Of a DNA stretch of 36,623 nucleotides, positions 24,762-36,011 are shown one piece after another. The notes under the pieces were generated by a model that was not told where the DNA came from, did no database searches, and saw only the letters and a list, made by a program, of their open reading frames with translations. The translations under genes were made by a program, and so were the position numbers. Source of the stretch: Prochlorococcus sp. AG-347-G22 (GTDB lineage Bacteria; Cyanobacteriota; Cyanobacteriia; PCC-6307; Cyanobiaceae); assembly GCA_003281635.1 (NCBI GenBank), contig QCBK01000014.1:1-36623 (forward strand). The letters run 5' to 3'. Positions within the stretch are counted from its first letter, which is position 1. Each line of letters starts with the position of its first letter.

Positions 24762-26555
24762 TTGATAAAAACAAGTCCCAAAAAAAAACTGATTTCATTA
24801 AAAAGACAACCTTTAGTCTTACTTATTTTTTCTTCTTTATCATTTTTGTTAATTCTATGTAGGTTAATTTTTTTACAAATTTTAAATTATGAATCTTTTA
24901 AGAAGATGTCAGATGAGAATAGGATCAGACTTATTGCTTCACAGCCAATACGCGGAAGAATATTAGATAAAAATGGTTATGTTTTAGCAGATAGTAGAGT
25001 TCAATATTCTTTAATAATAAAGCCTCAATCTATTAAAAAAAACAATTGGGAAAAACATAAATCAAGCATTTCTAACTTGTTAAATATTGATAGTAATATA
25101 ATTCAAAAAAAGTATTCAGATGGTCTAAAAAATCAAAAGCTTTCAATAACAATTCTTGATGATTTAAATGTAGATCAATTAATAAAATTTAGGGAAAATG
25201 AGAGTAAATTAATTAGTTTTGAAATAGCTACCAAATTAATTAGAAATTATCCTTATAAATCCCTTGCTGCCCATGTAATTGGTTATACTCAGCCAATTAC
25301 TGAATCAGAATATAAATTCTTATCTAAGAAGGGTTATAAATTAAATGATTTAATAGGAAGAACAGGAATTGAATATGTATATGAAGATTTTATAAGAGGT
25401 GAGTGGGGCGGAGAAATGGTTGAAGTAAATTCATTAGGAAAATTTCAAAGATCATTAGGTATAAGACCTCCTGTAAAAGGTAATGATATTGAACTAACAA
25501 TAGATCTTAATCTGCAATTAGTTGCTGAGGACGTTCTTAAAGATAAAAAAGCAGGAGCGATAATAGTGATGGATCCAAGAGATGGTGCAATAAGAGCGAT
25601 GGTAAGTAGGCCAAATTTTGATTTGAATTTTTTTTCAAAGGATTTTAAGCCTGAAAAAGAATACAATAATATATTTAATTCTCCTGAAAAACCTCTTTTT
25701 AATAGAGCTTTAAATGCTTATGATCCAGGGAGTGTTTGGAAAATTGTAACGGCTTTAGCGGGCTTGGAAAGTGGAAAATTTCCTCGCAATACCATGTTAG
25801 AAACGAAACCATGTATAACTTATGGGAGTCAATGTTTTAGAGAGCACAATGATTTAGGTTTTGGGTTAATAGGTTACGAAGATGCTTTAAGAGTTTCTAG
25901 TAATACATTTTTTTACCAAATAGGTTACGGAGTAGGAGTTGATGAAATTCATAAGGTCTCTCGAAAGCTTGGTTTTAATTCTTTATCTGGAATTGAAATT
26001 TCTGAACAAGAAAATATAGGATTAGTAGCTAGTAGTAAATGGGCTAAAGAAGGTAGAGGATGGGGGCAACCAGGAAGAACCCCTTGGGTTCCAGAAGATA
26101 TTGCAAGTATGTCAATTGGACAATTTGTTGTTCAAGTAACTCCAATTCAAATAGCTAGAGCATATGCAGCGGTTGCTAATGGAGGTTATCTAGTTACTCC
26201 ACATTTGACTAAAAAAGATGTAGAAAGTCGTTTGGATAAAAAACGTGTTTCAATTGACATTGATCCACAAAATATTCAATTGATTAAAAGTGGTCTCAGG
26301 AAAGTAGTAGAGTCTGGCACAGGAGTATCAATTAATTATGGAGTTTCAAATTTACCTCCAGTGTCAGGTAAAACAGGAACTGCTGAAGATGGTGAAGGTG
26401 GCTCAGATCACGCTTGGTTTGTTTGTTACGCTCCTTCGGAAAAAAGTGAGTTGCTTGTAGTCGCTTTTGCACAAAATACTCCTGGTGGAGGTTCGGTACA
26501 TGCGCTCCCTATGGCTAAACAAATTTTAAAAGTTTGGAATGAAGAAAATCGATAA
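24762..26555 (+). CDS. mrdA: penicillin-binding protein 2 (peptidoglycan transpeptidase)
   Basis: Class B PBP that cross-links peptidoglycan during elongation. In 597 aa: one N-terminal membrane anchor (about 17-40), the PBP dimerisation domain (RGRILDKNGYVLA at 64-76, GRTGIEYVYE), then the transpeptidase domain with SxxK at 324-327 (PGSVWKIV), SxN at 379-381 (SSNTFF) and KTGT at 537-540. All catalytic motifs are intact. Start is TTG at 24762. The symbol follows the E. coli PBP2 homologue. Confidence 0.93.
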   Translation: MIKTSPKKKLISLKRQPLVLLIFSSLSFLLILCRLIFLQILNYESFKKMSDENRIRLIASQPIRGRILDKNGYVLADSRVQYSLIIKPQSIKKNNWEKHKSSISNLLNIDSNIIQKKYSDGLKNQKLSITILDDLNVDQLIKFRENESKLISFEIATKLIRNYPYKSLAAHVIGYTQPITESEYKFLSKKGYKLNDLIGRTGIEYVYEDFIRGEWGGEMVEVNSLGKFQRSLGIRPPVKGNDIELTIDLNLQLVAEDVLKDKKAGAIIVMDPRDGAIRAMVSRPNFDLNFFSKDFKPEKEYNNIFNSPEKPLFNRALNAYDPGSVWKIVTALAGLESGKFPRNTMLETKPCITYGSQCFREHNDLGFGLIGYEDALRVSSNTFFYQIGYGVGVDEIHKVSRKLGFNSLSGIEISEQENIGLVASSKWAKEGRGWGQPGRTPWVPEDIASMSIGQFVVQVTPIQIARAYAAVANGGYLVTPHLTKKDVESRLDKKRVSIDIDPQNIQLIKSGLRKVVESGTGVSINYGVSNLPPVSGKTGTAEDGEGGSDHAWFVCYAPSEKSELLVVAFAQNTPGGGSVHALPMAKQILKVWNEENR

Positions 26556-26574
26556 GAATTTTTTGTTTTAAAGG

Positions 26575-27099
26575 TTATGTTTTTAATTTTTTCATTTGTA
26601 AAAGTCTTTGAATAATATCTTCAATAGTTTTTGTATCTATAGGTTTGCTATATGAGGACAAAAGCTGTCTCCCTAGTACTTGACTTCCTAAGTGCACTAG
26701 TTGAATGCGTAATGAGGTCAAAAGTTCTAACCCTATGCCACCAGAAAATGTTGCAATTGCAATCGGTTGGCCATTAAATAAATTCCTAAAATCATCACCT
26801 GAAATAGAGAGCCATGCTATGAAGTTAGAGAGAATGGGAGGTATAGATCCATTATATTCAGGCGCACAAATTACCCACCTTTCAATTTTGAAAAGCTTCT
26901 TCTTTAATTCCTCTATTTCATTTGGAATATTTTCTTTGCTGTGAATTCTTGGATTAAATAATGGAATATTAAGAGTGGTAAGATCTAAAATCTCAGAACT
27001 TATTTTAAGTTCATTACTTTTTTCAAGGAATTTCTCTGAAAGTTCTAGATTTTTCCCACAACTTGCTGAAATGATTATTAGATCTTTTGATTCAATCAT
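26575..27099 (-). CDS. NADPH-dependent FMN reductase family protein
   Basis: A 174-aa flavodoxin-like protein. Visible features: a beta-alpha start (DLIIISASCGKNLELSEKFLE) and the FMN_red signature APEYNGSIPPILSNFIAWLS (79-98), followed by IAIATFSGG. It lies 17 bases downstream of flv1, as the third gene of the flavodiiron unit. It may supply reduced flavin or act as a quinone reductase; physiological substrate not shown by sequence. Confidence 0.88.
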   Translation of the reverse strand: MIESKDLIIISASCGKNLELSEKFLEKSNELKISSEILDLTTLNIPLFNPRIHSKENIPNEIEELKKKLFKIERWVICAPEYNGSIPPILSNFIAWLSISGDDFRNLFNGQPIAIATFSGGIGLELLTSLRIQLVHLGSQVLGRQLLSSYSKPIDTKTIEDIIQRLLQMKKLKT

Positions 27100-27116
27100 A
27101 AAAAAGATAATTAAAT

Positions 27117-28919
27117 TTAATAACTAGCACCAGTTTTACGGTGATGGACTGCCGTAAGACAATCGGATTTTAGTATATTACCGTGTAGTACTTCAGCGTA
27201 TATTACCCAATGATCTCCACATTCCATTCTTTCTTTTACTGATGCGTCCAACCATGCTAAAGAGTTTGGAATTATTATCTGTTCATTAGGAGTTAATTCA
27301 ATATTTAAACCTTCAAATCTATCTTCACCTGGTGAAAAAGGTTTTGTAAATCTTTTCAAAGGTTCTTTAAAATCTTTTTCACTTAAAATATTTAAAGCGA
27401 ATGAATCTCCAATTTGAAGTAGAGAATCTACCGATCTATCTTTTGCTACTGCAATACTCAATCCCGGTGGAGAAAAACTTGCTTGACTAACCCAGGAAGC
27501 AAGCATAGCTCCTCTGATATTATTCTCATCTTTTCCTTTAGAGGCAGTTAGAACACAAAGTGAGCCAATTACTCTTCCAAGGGCCTGTAACTTTGGATCC
27601 GTTTTACTCGTAATCATTCCAGTATCAGATTTTCTAGGTTTTTTCTTAATTTTTTTTATAATCTTTCTTCCAAAGTGAGTTCCTATTTCTTCAAGCTCTT
27701 TAATTTTTGGTTTATTTGGACTGAATTTAATTCTTATAGGGTCAAAACTAAACTGAAAACCACCGTCTTTTAATTTCGATTCAAGTAAATCTATCGCTTC
27801 GCCGCTCCAGCCAAAACTACCAAAAATCCCAACTGGTTTATCTCTATCGCCCTCTGATAACAATGTCCCTAGTGCACTTACTATAGGTGTTGGGGCATGC
27901 CCCCCAAGTGTGGGAGATCCTATTAAATATCCATCAGCATTTTGGATGGATTTTAAAAGTACATCATTTGATGTAAATTCACAATTAATACTTTCTACTT
28001 CAACAGAAGTTTTATTTATACCTTTAGCTAAAGCATCGCCTATAGAGGCTGTATTTCCATAAGCACTTGCATAAATAAGAGCAATTTTAGGATTATTTGT
28101 TGAGAGATTTTCACCCCATCGAATATAGTCATTTAAAAAGCTTTTTAAGCTATATTCGATGGCTGGACCGTGCAATGGTGCAATAGTCTTAATGTCATAA
28201 TCTGCAATTTTTTCAGTTATTGATACTACTTGATTAGACATTGGAGCCATCAGACAATCATAAAAATGTTTTCTATCAACTTCTGTACTGATTCGATTTG
28301 TCTCTGACCAAGTTTCAGATGAAATGTGTGCAGAAAAAATTTTTTCACTTAGAAGTATTTCTTGATTGCGTTCATAAATTATTAAGCCTCCAGGCCAACG
28401 TGCTGTTGGAATAGGAATTAACTCTAGTGAAATGTTACCTAATTCTAAATTTAGTTCCTTCTTGACTATGTTTATTTTGGGTAATTGAATTTCAATGAAG
28501 TCTTTTAAGTTAGGATTTCTTTGATTCCAAAGTTCACTAATAAGTTTAAATCCAGGATTTGAGCAAGTTATAGTTAAGTCTTCAAATTGCTTATTAACGT
28601 TTTTTATAGTTTCTATAATTTGGGGATTGATATGTCCAGAAATGACGTTAATTTTTTTTAAATTGTATTGTTTAAAAAAGTTAGAAATTATCTGATTAAA
28701 TGCTTCTAAATATTGCTTTTCAGGTGGATGAAGAATAAAAAGTTCTTCATCATTTCTTATTAAAAAAGTGTTAAAAGAGGTTCCTTTTTCGAGATTAAAC
28801 TCAAGTTCAAATCTTTCTTTATTTTGGTCTAAGAATCTTACACAAGAAAAATTTTCAGTAATTTCAAATTCTGATAAATTTTGATTTTCTGCAAGTAAGC
28901 CTATATTAGTATCTGACAT
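27117..28919 (-). CDS. flv1: flavodiiron protein Flv1-type (degenerate diiron site)
   Basis: A 600-aa three-domain protein: metallo-beta-lactamase-like domain (about 20-260), flavodoxin domain (from about IALIYASAYGNTASIGDAL), and C-terminal flavin reductase-like domain (GRVIGSLCVLTASKG, ASWVSQASFSPPGLSIAVAKDRS). The diiron ligands are mostly replaced: HxExDH is H96-x-N98-x-Q100-I101, the HWPD histidine is R174, the bridging Asp position is K193, and only the last one (H250) remains. Basic residues in place of ligands are the mark of Flv1, which pairs with Flv3 to reduce oxygen to water downstream of photosystem I. It lies 17 bases after flv3. Confidence 0.92.
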   Translation of the reverse strand: MSDTNIGLLAENQNLSEFEITENFSCVRFLDQNKERFELEFNLEKGTSFNTFLIRNDEELFILHPPEKQYLEAFNQIISNFFKQYNLKKINVISGHINPQIIETIKNVNKQFEDLTITCSNPGFKLISELWNQRNPNLKDFIEIQLPKINIVKKELNLELGNISLELIPIPTARWPGGLIIYERNQEILLSEKIFSAHISSETWSETNRISTEVDRKHFYDCLMAPMSNQVVSITEKIADYDIKTIAPLHGPAIEYSLKSFLNDYIRWGENLSTNNPKIALIYASAYGNTASIGDALAKGINKTSVEVESINCEFTSNDVLLKSIQNADGYLIGSPTLGGHAPTPIVSALGTLLSEGDRDKPVGIFGSFGWSGEAIDLLESKLKDGGFQFSFDPIRIKFSPNKPKIKELEEIGTHFGRKIIKKIKKKPRKSDTGMITSKTDPKLQALGRVIGSLCVLTASKGKDENNIRGAMLASWVSQASFSPPGLSIAVAKDRSVDSLLQIGDSFALNILSEKDFKEPLKRFTKPFSPGEDRFEGLNIELTPNEQIIIPNSLAWLDASVKERMECGDHWVIYAEVLHGNILKSDCLTAVHHRKTGASY

Positions 28920-28936
28920 TTCAAAGACTTATTTTT

Positions 28937-30712
28937 CTAATAGTGATTAGCAACTTTTCTGTGATGAACTGCTGTCTTACATGATAAGTCAGAAACATTG
29001 CCATTTTCAACAATTCCGTAAATTATCCAATGGTCTGGAGTCTCCAGTCTTGAACTGACTTTACAATCTAAAAAGGCGAGTGAATCTGAGAGAACAGGTC
29101 CTCCTTCAGCGATGTTGCTAATTACATCTACATCCGCAAATCTATCAGCTCCAGGGGCAAATCTTTTTAAAAAATGTCTGAACATTTTTTGATAGTTATC
29201 TTCTCTTAAGATATTCACAACAAAACCTTTACCAACTTGCATATATGATTCAATAGCTCTATCTTTTGCTACTGCAACTGTAATACCAGGTGGAGAAAAG
29301 CTCGCTTGACTAACCCAACTTGCGACCATTGCACTTTGTCTAAATGTCGAACCTTCCCCTTGACTAGCTGTTACTACATATAATCCTCCACTTAATCTAC
29401 CTAACGCTTTATCTAAATTTGAATCAAGGCTCTTCATAGAGGCAATATTCTTCTTTTTATTGATCAATTGACCCAAATCGGTTCCAGCTTCTTCGAATTG
29501 TTGATAAACAATCGGATCTGGAATATTTTTAACTCTTAAGGGAGAGAAGGCTTCTTTTTGACCAAGTTCTCTTAATTTATTTGCTAAGGAATCTATAGGT
29601 TCATCATTTCCACCAAATGCATCATAAACTGCAGTAAATTGTTTTGGCTTTAGTGCTGCAAATAAAGTACCGAGAGATTCTTTTAATTCATTATCTGAGT
29701 CTACCGGCCATGTGGGAATGACTACTGCTTTTGATTCAGAAATTAAATTTGTTAATTCTTGCGGGTCAGAAGATCTCAGATCAAGCAATTGAACCTGTGC
29801 ATCTGCTTTGCTTATTCCATGAGATATCGCTTGACTGAGTCGATCACAATAACCATAGTCGCTTATGTAGCAGACTGACACAAAATCATTGCCTTTGCTT
29901 TTATTGCTACTCCATTCTAGATATTTTCCTTTCCAAAAATTGACCTGATTATGGAGCAAAGGCCCATGACCGACAGCTATTGTTTTTAATTCAGGTAGCT
30001 TATCTATTCTTTTAATTGCCTGCAAAACGCTTCTAGCGTTTGGACCCATAAGGCAATCGTAATAAAAACGGAAATCATCGTATATTTCTTTTTGATCAGC
30101 GTCAAAAAATTCGTCAGAACAATAATGTAGTCCAAAAGCATCGCATGTATAGAGAACATTTGTGCTGTGATCATATGAAAATATGGTATCTGGCCAATGC
30201 AAATTTGGTGCACTTATAAATTCAATATTATGTTCTAAACCACTATTAGGATTAGTTCCGAGGTTTAAAAACTCTCCGCTCTTAACCTCTAGACGTTTAA
30301 AGGGAATATGTATTTGGTCTTCAATAAATTTAAGTGCTAATTTTGATCCAACTACTGTGATATTTTGGTTTAATTCTAAAAGATTACCTATTAAACCAGA
30401 ATGATCAGGTTCTGTATGGCTAGTAATTAGATAATCAACTTCTTGCAGATTTACTTTTTTAAGTAATTCTTCAAACCATAATTCTTCAAACTTTGCGTGA
30501 CTAGTATCAATGATTGCTAGTTTCTCGCCTTTAATAATAAAACTATTGTAAGTAGTTCCATTTCTTAAACCAAATTCAATATCAAATCTACTGCGATCCC
30601 AATCCAAAGATCTTATGGCACAAGAATCATCAGCAAAGTTTTGAGATTGAACCGTCAACTTGTTATTAGTTTGTGCCAATTTAGAATTACTTGTCTGGGC
30701 AGAGGCTATCAT
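28937..30712 (-). CDS. flv3: flavodiiron protein Flv3-type (complete diiron site)
   Basis: A 591-aa paralogue of the next gene with the same three domains. Diiron ligands are complete: H99, E101, D103 and H104 in SHTEPDHSG, H172 in LHWPDT, D191 in YTCDAFGLHYC, and H249 in GHGP. The flavodoxin domain starts at FVSVCYISDYGYCDRL, and the flavin reductase domain carries GRLSGGLYVVTASQG. With Flv1 it forms the Mehler-like electron sink that protects photosystem I under fluctuating light. It is the first gene of the reverse-strand unit; the 123-base spacer to alaS must hold both divergent promoters, though none is distinct. Confidence 0.94.
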   Translation of the reverse strand: MIASAQTSNSKLAQTNNKLTVQSQNFADDSCAIRSLDWDRSRFDIEFGLRNGTTYNSFIIKGEKLAIIDTSHAKFEELWFEELLKKVNLQEVDYLITSHTEPDHSGLIGNLLELNQNITVVGSKLALKFIEDQIHIPFKRLEVKSGEFLNLGTNPNSGLEHNIEFISAPNLHWPDTIFSYDHSTNVLYTCDAFGLHYCSDEFFDADQKEIYDDFRFYYDCLMGPNARSVLQAIKRIDKLPELKTIAVGHGPLLHNQVNFWKGKYLEWSSNKSKGNDFVSVCYISDYGYCDRLSQAISHGISKADAQVQLLDLRSSDPQELTNLISESKAVVIPTWPVDSDNELKESLGTLFAALKPKQFTAVYDAFGGNDEPIDSLANKLRELGQKEAFSPLRVKNIPDPIVYQQFEEAGTDLGQLINKKKNIASMKSLDSNLDKALGRLSGGLYVVTASQGEGSTFRQSAMVASWVSQASFSPPGITVAVAKDRAIESYMQVGKGFVVNILREDNYQKMFRHFLKRFAPGADRFADVDVISNIAEGGPVLSDSLAFLDCKVSSRLETPDHWIIYGIVENGNVSDLSCKTAVHHRKVANHY

Positions 30713-30835
30713 AGAATAATTAGCTTTATAAATTAACTTTAGTTATATAGAATATAAATTCGCGTGATTATTTTTGCGAAATAACCGAAATTACGCTTTT
30801 CTTTAATTTTTAATCTTCTTTCTTATTCTGGATAA

Positions 30836-33496
30836 ATGAAATCTCAACTAGTTAAAAAAATAGTTACTGGAGATGAAATAAGAAATGCTTTTTTAAAATT
30901 TTACAGTGAAAAATTACATAAAATTATTCCAAGTGCATCTTTGATTCCAGATGATCCTACGGTTATGTTAACAATTGCTGGAATGCTACCTTTTAAACCA
31001 GTTTTTTTAGGTTTAAAAGAAAGACCATCAAAAAGGGCTACATCTAGCCAAAAGTGCATCAGAACAAACGATATAGAAAACGTTGGAGTTACAGCTAGAC
31101 ACCACACTTTTTTTGAAATGCTTGGTAATTTCTCTTTTGGAGATTATTTTAAACGAGAGGCTATTCAATGGGCTTGGGAATTAGTTACTAATATTTATCA
31201 ACTTTCTGTTGAAAATATAATTGTGAGTGTTTTTCACGAAGACGAAGAGTCTGCAAAAATTTGGAGAGATGAAATTGGTATTCATCCAGATAGGATAGTC
31301 AAACTAGGTGAGGAAGATAATTTTTGGTCATCTGGCAAAACAGGTCCATGTGGACCTTGTTCAGAACTTTATTATGATTTTCATCCTGAAAAGGGTCTGC
31401 AGAATATTGATTTAGAAGATGGAGATCGTTTTATTGAATTTTATAATCTTGTTTTTATGCAATATAATCGTGATTCAGATGGAAAATTGACAGATTTAAA
31501 ATTTAAAAATATTGATACAGGAATGGGTCTTGAAAGGATGGCTCAAATAGTACAAAAAAAGCAAAATAATTATGAGACAGATTTGATTTTTCCTATTATT
31601 CAAAAAATTTGTGAGATTGCAAATATTGATTATTTTTCTTCAGATGATAAAAACAAAATTTCTTTAAAAATCATTGGTGATCATACAAGAGCTGTTATTC
31701 ATTTAATTTCTGATGGAGTATCAGCAAGTAATCTCGGTAGGGGATATATATTGAGAAGGCTTATTAGAAGAATGGTCAGACATGGCAGATTATTAGGTAT
31801 AACAAATGAATTTTTACCTCATATTGCTACTGTCGGAATTAACTTAATGCAAAATAATTATCCTGATTTAAAAAATAATAATGATTTAATTTTGAATGAG
31901 ATAAAAATTGAAGAAATAAGATTTAGGGAAACTCTTGAAAGAGGAGAGAAATTGCTAGATGAGTTAATTTCTTCAGGGCAGAAATTAATTTCTGGTTTTA
32001 AAGCTTTTGAACTTTATGATACTTATGGATTTCCTCTAGAACTTACTGTAGAAATTGCTGAAGAACATAGTATCAGTGTAGATGTAAAGGGTTTTGAAGA
32101 AGAAATGAATGTACAAAAAGAGAGAGCTAAAGCTGCTTCAAGTAATATTGATTTGACATTAGAGGGATCATTAGAGCGAGAAATAGATGTTTTTAACAAA
32201 ACTGTTTTTAATGGTTATAAGTCACTCCTTTCGGAAGCTGAAATTAAGGGTATATTCTTGGATTCAACATTAGTTAAGGAAGCAAGTGAAGGTCAGAAAG
32301 TTTTAATTGTTCTTGATCAGACAACTTTTTATGGAGAATCTGGCGGGCAAGTTGGTGATATTGGAACGATATTTTCAAACGATGTTGAGGTCTTGGTTGA
32401 TAATGTCATGCGAAAGAAAAATGTTTTTTTACATTATGGAACGATTAAAAAAGGAAAATTAACTATTGGACAAAAAGTTAAGACTAATGTTAGCTCCTCT
32501 AATAGAGCTAAGGCTGCTGCAAATCATACAGCTACTCATTTATTACAATCTGCACTTAAATCAGTTATTAATGAAAGTGTTGGACAAAAAGGTTCATTAG
32601 TAGCCTTTAATAAATTACGATTTGATTTTAATTCCTCTAATCCTATTTCTAAAGATCAAATTTCTAAGATTGAGACTTTAGTTAACTCTTGGATTATAGA
32701 AAATCATGCTTTAGAAATAAAAAATATGTCTAAGAGTGAGGCTCTTGAAAAGGGCGCAGTCGCGATGTTTGGAGAAAAATATGATGATGAAGTGCGCGTT
32801 GTTAATGTACCAGGAGTTTCAATGGAACTATGTGGTGGCACACATGTTAAAACTACATCCGAATTAGGTTCTTTCAAAATAATTAGTGAGGAAGGAATCT
32901 CAGCTGGAGTCAGAAGAATCGAAGCATTATCAGGTCAATCAGCATTAGACTATTTCAGTGATAGAAATGCATTAGTAAACCAACTAAGTGATTTGTTAAA
33001 AGCAAATCCTAATCAACTTTTTGAAAGGGTTAATAATTTGCAAGCAGAGCTTATTAATAAGAATAAAGAGATACAAAAAATGAAAGATGAAATTGCATAT
33101 TTTAAATACTCTTCTATAAAATCATCCGCAGAAATAGTAAATTCTTTTTCAATTTTAGTAAATCAGATTGATGGCTTAGATGGGAATTCTTTGCAATCTG
33201 CAGCACTTAATTTAACTTCTCATTTGGGAAATAAAGCAATAGTGATTCTTGGGGGAATACCAAATCCAGAAAATAGAAAGTTGTTATTTGTAGTTTCTTT
33301 AGGTGATGATGCAGTAAAAATAGGATTGCATGCAGGTAAATTAATTAATGAGATTGCAAGAATTTGTTCGGGAGGTGGAGGAGGAAAGCCTAACTTTGCT
33401 CAAGCAGGTGCTAAAGATATTGATAAGTTAAGTGATGCTTTAGATTATGCTAAAAATTATTTGCAAAAAACATTAGCTAGTCATTCTGATAAATAA
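30836..33496 (+). CDS. alaS: alanine--tRNA ligase
   Basis: Class II synthetase charging tRNA-Ala. In 886 aa: catalytic core with [19 protein letters not shown] and GMGLERMA, a tRNA-recognition region, an editing domain with metal ligands H564 and H568 (NHTATHLLQ), C666 and H670 (CGGTH), and a C-terminal oligomerisation domain with the [13 protein letters not shown] block (about 846-858). Complete and of normal length. The last 16 bases overlap the convergent speA gene. Confidence 0.97.
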   Translation: MKSQLVKKIVTGDEIRNAFLKFYSEKLHKIIPSASLIPDDPTVMLTIAGMLPFKPVFLGLKERPSKRATSSQKCIRTNDIENVGVTARHHTFFEMLGNFSFGDYFKREAIQWAWELVTNIYQLSVENIIVSVFHEDEESAKIWRDEIGIHPDRIVKLGEEDNFWSSGKTGPCGPCSELYYDFHPEKGLQNIDLEDGDRFIEFYNLVFMQYNRDSDGKLTDLKFKNIDTGMGLERMAQIVQKKQNNYETDLIFPIIQKICEIANIDYFSSDDKNKISLKIIGDHTRAVIHLISDGVSASNLGRGYILRRLIRRMVRHGRLLGITNEFLPHIATVGINLMQNNYPDLKNNNDLILNEIKIEEIRFRETLERGEKLLDELISSGQKLISGFKAFELYDTYGFPLELTVEIAEEHSISVDVKGFEEEMNVQKERAKAASSNIDLTLEGSLEREIDVFNKTVFNGYKSLLSEAEIKGIFLDSTLVKEASEGQKVLIVLDQTTFYGESGGQVGDIGTIFSNDVEVLVDNVMRKKNVFLHYGTIKKGKLTIGQKVKTNVSSSNRAKAAANHTATHLLQSALKSVINESVGQKGSLVAFNKLRFDFNSSNPISKDQISKIETLVNSWIIENHALEIKNMSKSEALEKGAVAMFGEKYDDEVRVVNVPGVSMELCGGTHVKTTSELGSFKIISEEGISAGVRRIEALSGQSALDYFSDRNALVNQLSDLLKANPNQLFERVNNLQAELINKNKEIQKMKDEIAYFKYSSIKSSAEIVNSFSILVNQIDGLDGNSLQSAALNLTSHLGNKAIVILGGIPNPENRKLLFVVSLGDDAVKIGLHAGKLINEIARICSGGGGGKPNFAQAGAKDIDKLSDALDYAKNYLQKTLASHSDK

Positions 33497-35427
33497 CTAC
33501 TTTTTCTGAGACTAATTTCTATTTGATCCATTAATTTCCTTGCTTCTTCAATAGTTAATTTTTTTTGATCAATTGCTGATTCAGTATTTATTCTTATAGA
33601 TTCAACTAAAGAAGCTGAACTGTAATCTAATAATTGTAAAATTTCAGATTTACTGTCCTCTTTAATAATATTTCTGACCTTATATGAATTATCTTGATTT
33701 ATGTCTATGTGAACAACGTTGGTACTGCCAAATAAATTGTGCAAGTTTCCTAATGCTTCTTGATAGGCTCCAGTCATAAAAATTCCAATTAGGTAATCTT
33801 TATCTTCTTCTGGCTTATGCAAATTTAGTAGTGATTTAATTTTTCCATTATCAATAAAATTATTTAGTTTCCCATCTGAATCACAAGTTAAATCTGCAAA
33901 GTTGCCTTTACAGAACGGCTCCTCTAAGTGCCTATGTATTGGTACTATTGGAAAAATCTGATTTATTGCCCAGCTATCAGGAATAGATTTAAATATAGAC
34001 AAATTTGCATAATAAGTTGATGCAAGAGTTTCTGTAATTTCAGATAAATCAGGGTGATTGATTTCATCATTATTCAGGTTATTAGAAATTTCTTTTGCGC
34101 AAGCCCAAGTAAGTTCTTCGGCATAAGCTCTTTCTGCCAAACTTAAAAATCCTAATCTAAAAGCGACTAAGCAATCTTCTTTAAACTTTTTTGCATCATT
34201 CCATAGTTCAATTATTTGAGATAAATTTATTTTTTTATTTTTAAGTTTTTTTAATTCATAGAAAGTATCAAGTAAATTTGAAATTATTAATTGTTGATTT
34301 TTTTTATCAAAAATTTGTAGTTTGGAACTGACATGACTTGTTCCTAAGACATTAAAAATTAAAACTGAACAATGACTAATTATTGCTCTTCCACTTTCTG
34401 AGATTATGGTTGGATGCTTGATATTATTTAATTCACATGAATCCTTAATAGTTGCAATTACATCGTTAGCATAATTTTGGAGAGAATAATTAGTAGAAGT
34501 GTTGGAGGAGGTTTTAGTTCCATCAAAATCTATTCCTAATCCACCCCCAACGTCGATATATTGCATTGGGGCTCCTAGTTTGCATAGTTCAACATATATT
34601 TGACTCGCTTCTTGTAATGCGTCTTTGATCACAGCAATATCACTTATTTGACTGCCTATATGAAAATGGAGCAATTTCATTTCGTTGATAAGATTTGCTT
34701 CTTTTAGTTCTTTTATTGTCAACATAATTTCTGGGATAGATAATCCAAATTTGGAATTATCTCCAATAGATTTACCCCACCTACCACTACTTTTACTTGA
34801 TAACTTTGCTCTAATTCCTATCAATGGAGTCGCGTTAAGTTCTTGAACTGCTTGAATAATTCTTTTTACCTCATCTCGTTGTTCAATAACTATTATTGGA
34901 TTTTTGCCGAGTTTTCTGGCCAAAGTAGCAATCTCAATATATTTTTTATCTTTATATCCGTTGCATATTAGTAATGAATTTTGGTTTTCAAGAAGTGCAA
35001 GGCCAATTAATAGTTCTGATTTACTTCCTACTTCTAAACCAAAATTCCATTGGCTACCAAACTCTATTATTTTTTCTAGGACATTTTTCTGTTGATTACA
35101 TTTGACAGGAAAAACACCTTGATAAATGTTCTTATATTTATAGGTTTTTATTGCTTTTAAAAAAGAGTCATGTAATGCATTTATTCGATCTTTTAAGATA
35201 TCATTAAACCTTATGGTTAATGGAGGATTTATTTCTCTACTCTTAAGTTCTTCGACAAGCTTAAAAAGATCAATCTTATTTTCAGATTTTACATCTTTAG
35301 TTACTGATATATTTCCTTTGGAATTTATAGAAAAATATTTATCTCCCCATTTGTCTATGCTATAAGTCGAAATACTATCTTCAATAGTCCAAATATTCTT
35401 GAATTTTTTCGGCTCAAAATTGGTCAA
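33481..35427 (-). CDS. speA: biosynthetic arginine decarboxylase
   Basis: PLP enzyme making agmatine from arginine for polyamine synthesis. In 648 aa: N-terminal [19 protein letters not shown] lysine K109 in [11 protein letters not shown], barrel motifs [11 protein letters not shown] and [12 protein letters not shown], and a C-terminal domain with [15 protein letters not shown]. The length matches the long biosynthetic type, not the short degradative one. Start is TTG at 35427; an in-frame stop lies 9 bases upstream, so no earlier start is possible. Confidence 0.95.
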   Translation of the reverse strand: MTNFEPKKFKNIWTIEDSISTYSIDKWGDKYFSINSKGNISVTKDVKSENKIDLFKLVEELKSREINPPLTIRFNDILKDRINALHDSFLKAIKTYKYKNIYQGVFPVKCNQQKNVLEKIIEFGSQWNFGLEVGSKSELLIGLALLENQNSLLICNGYKDKKYIEIATLARKLGKNPIIVIEQRDEVKRIIQAVQELNATPLIGIRAKLSSKSSGRWGKSIGDNSKFGLSIPEIMLTIKELKEANLINEMKLLHFHIGSQISDIAVIKDALQEASQIYVELCKLGAPMQYIDVGGGLGIDFDGTKTSSNTSTNYSLQNYANDVIATIKDSCELNNIKHPTIISESGRAIISHCSVLIFNVLGTSHVSSKLQIFDKKNQQLIISNLLDTFYELKKLKNKKINLSQIIELWNDAKKFKEDCLVAFRLGFLSLAERAYAEELTWACAKEISNNLNNDEINHPDLSEITETLASTYYANLSIFKSIPDSWAINQIFPIVPIHRHLEEPFCKGNFADLTCDSDGKLNNFIDNGKIKSLLNLHKPEEDKDYLIGIFMTGAYQEALGNLHNLFGSTNVVHIDINQDNSYKVRNIIKEDSKSEILQLLDYSSASLVESIRINTESAIDQKKLTIEEARKLMDQIEISLRKSSYLSE

Positions 35428-35549
35428 TTTATGTCTTAGTAATTAATAAATGTTTTTGAAAATAACTTAAAACAATATCTTTTATTTTAATGACTACTTG
35501 CCAAGTTACCACCCAAAAGTTGAATATACATAGAGTGATTATTAACTAA

Positions 35550-36008
35550 ATGACCAAAGAGAGAACCTTTATTGCAATTAAACCAGATGGAGTTCAAAGA
35601 GGATATGTTTCTGAGATTATTGGCAGATTTGAAAAAAAAGGATTTAAATTGGTTGGATTAAAGCAATTAATTCCTTCAAAAGAACTTGCTCAAAATCATT
35701 ATGGAGTACATAGAGAAAGACCCTTTTTTGGTGATTTAGTAGACTTTATTTCAAGCGGTCCTGTTGTGGCAATGGTGTGGGAAGGCGAAGGAGTTATTTT
35801 GAGTGCTAGAAAACTAATAGGTGCAACAAAACCTCTGGAAGCAGAGCCTGGAACAATTAGAGGTGATTTAGCTATTGATATTGGGAGGAATATTATTCAT
35901 GGTTCTGATGGAGAAGATACAGCAAAATTTGAAATTGATCTATGGTTTAATAAAGAGGAATTATGTGAGTGGGAAACTTCTGATTCGAAATGGCGATCTG
36001 AAAATTAA
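35550..36008 (+). CDS. ndk: nucleoside diphosphate kinase
   Basis: Transfers gamma-phosphate between nucleoside triphosphates and diphosphates through a phosphohistidine. The 152-aa protein is complete: [15 protein letters not shown] at the start, [27 protein letters not shown] and the catalytic H117 in NIIHGSD. The 122-base spacer before it, shared with divergent speA, contains a TTGCCA (35498-35503) but no well-spaced -10 box. It ends three bases before the convergent thiO-like gene. Confidence 0.97.
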   Translation: MTKERTFIAIKPDGVQRGYVSEIIGRFEKKGFKLVGLKQLIPSKELAQNHYGVHRERPFFGDLVDFISSGPVVAMVWEGEGVILSARKLIGATKPLEAEPGTIRGDLAIDIGRNIIHGSDGEDTAKFEIDLWFNKEELCEWETSDSKWRSEN

Positions 36009-36011
36009 AAT

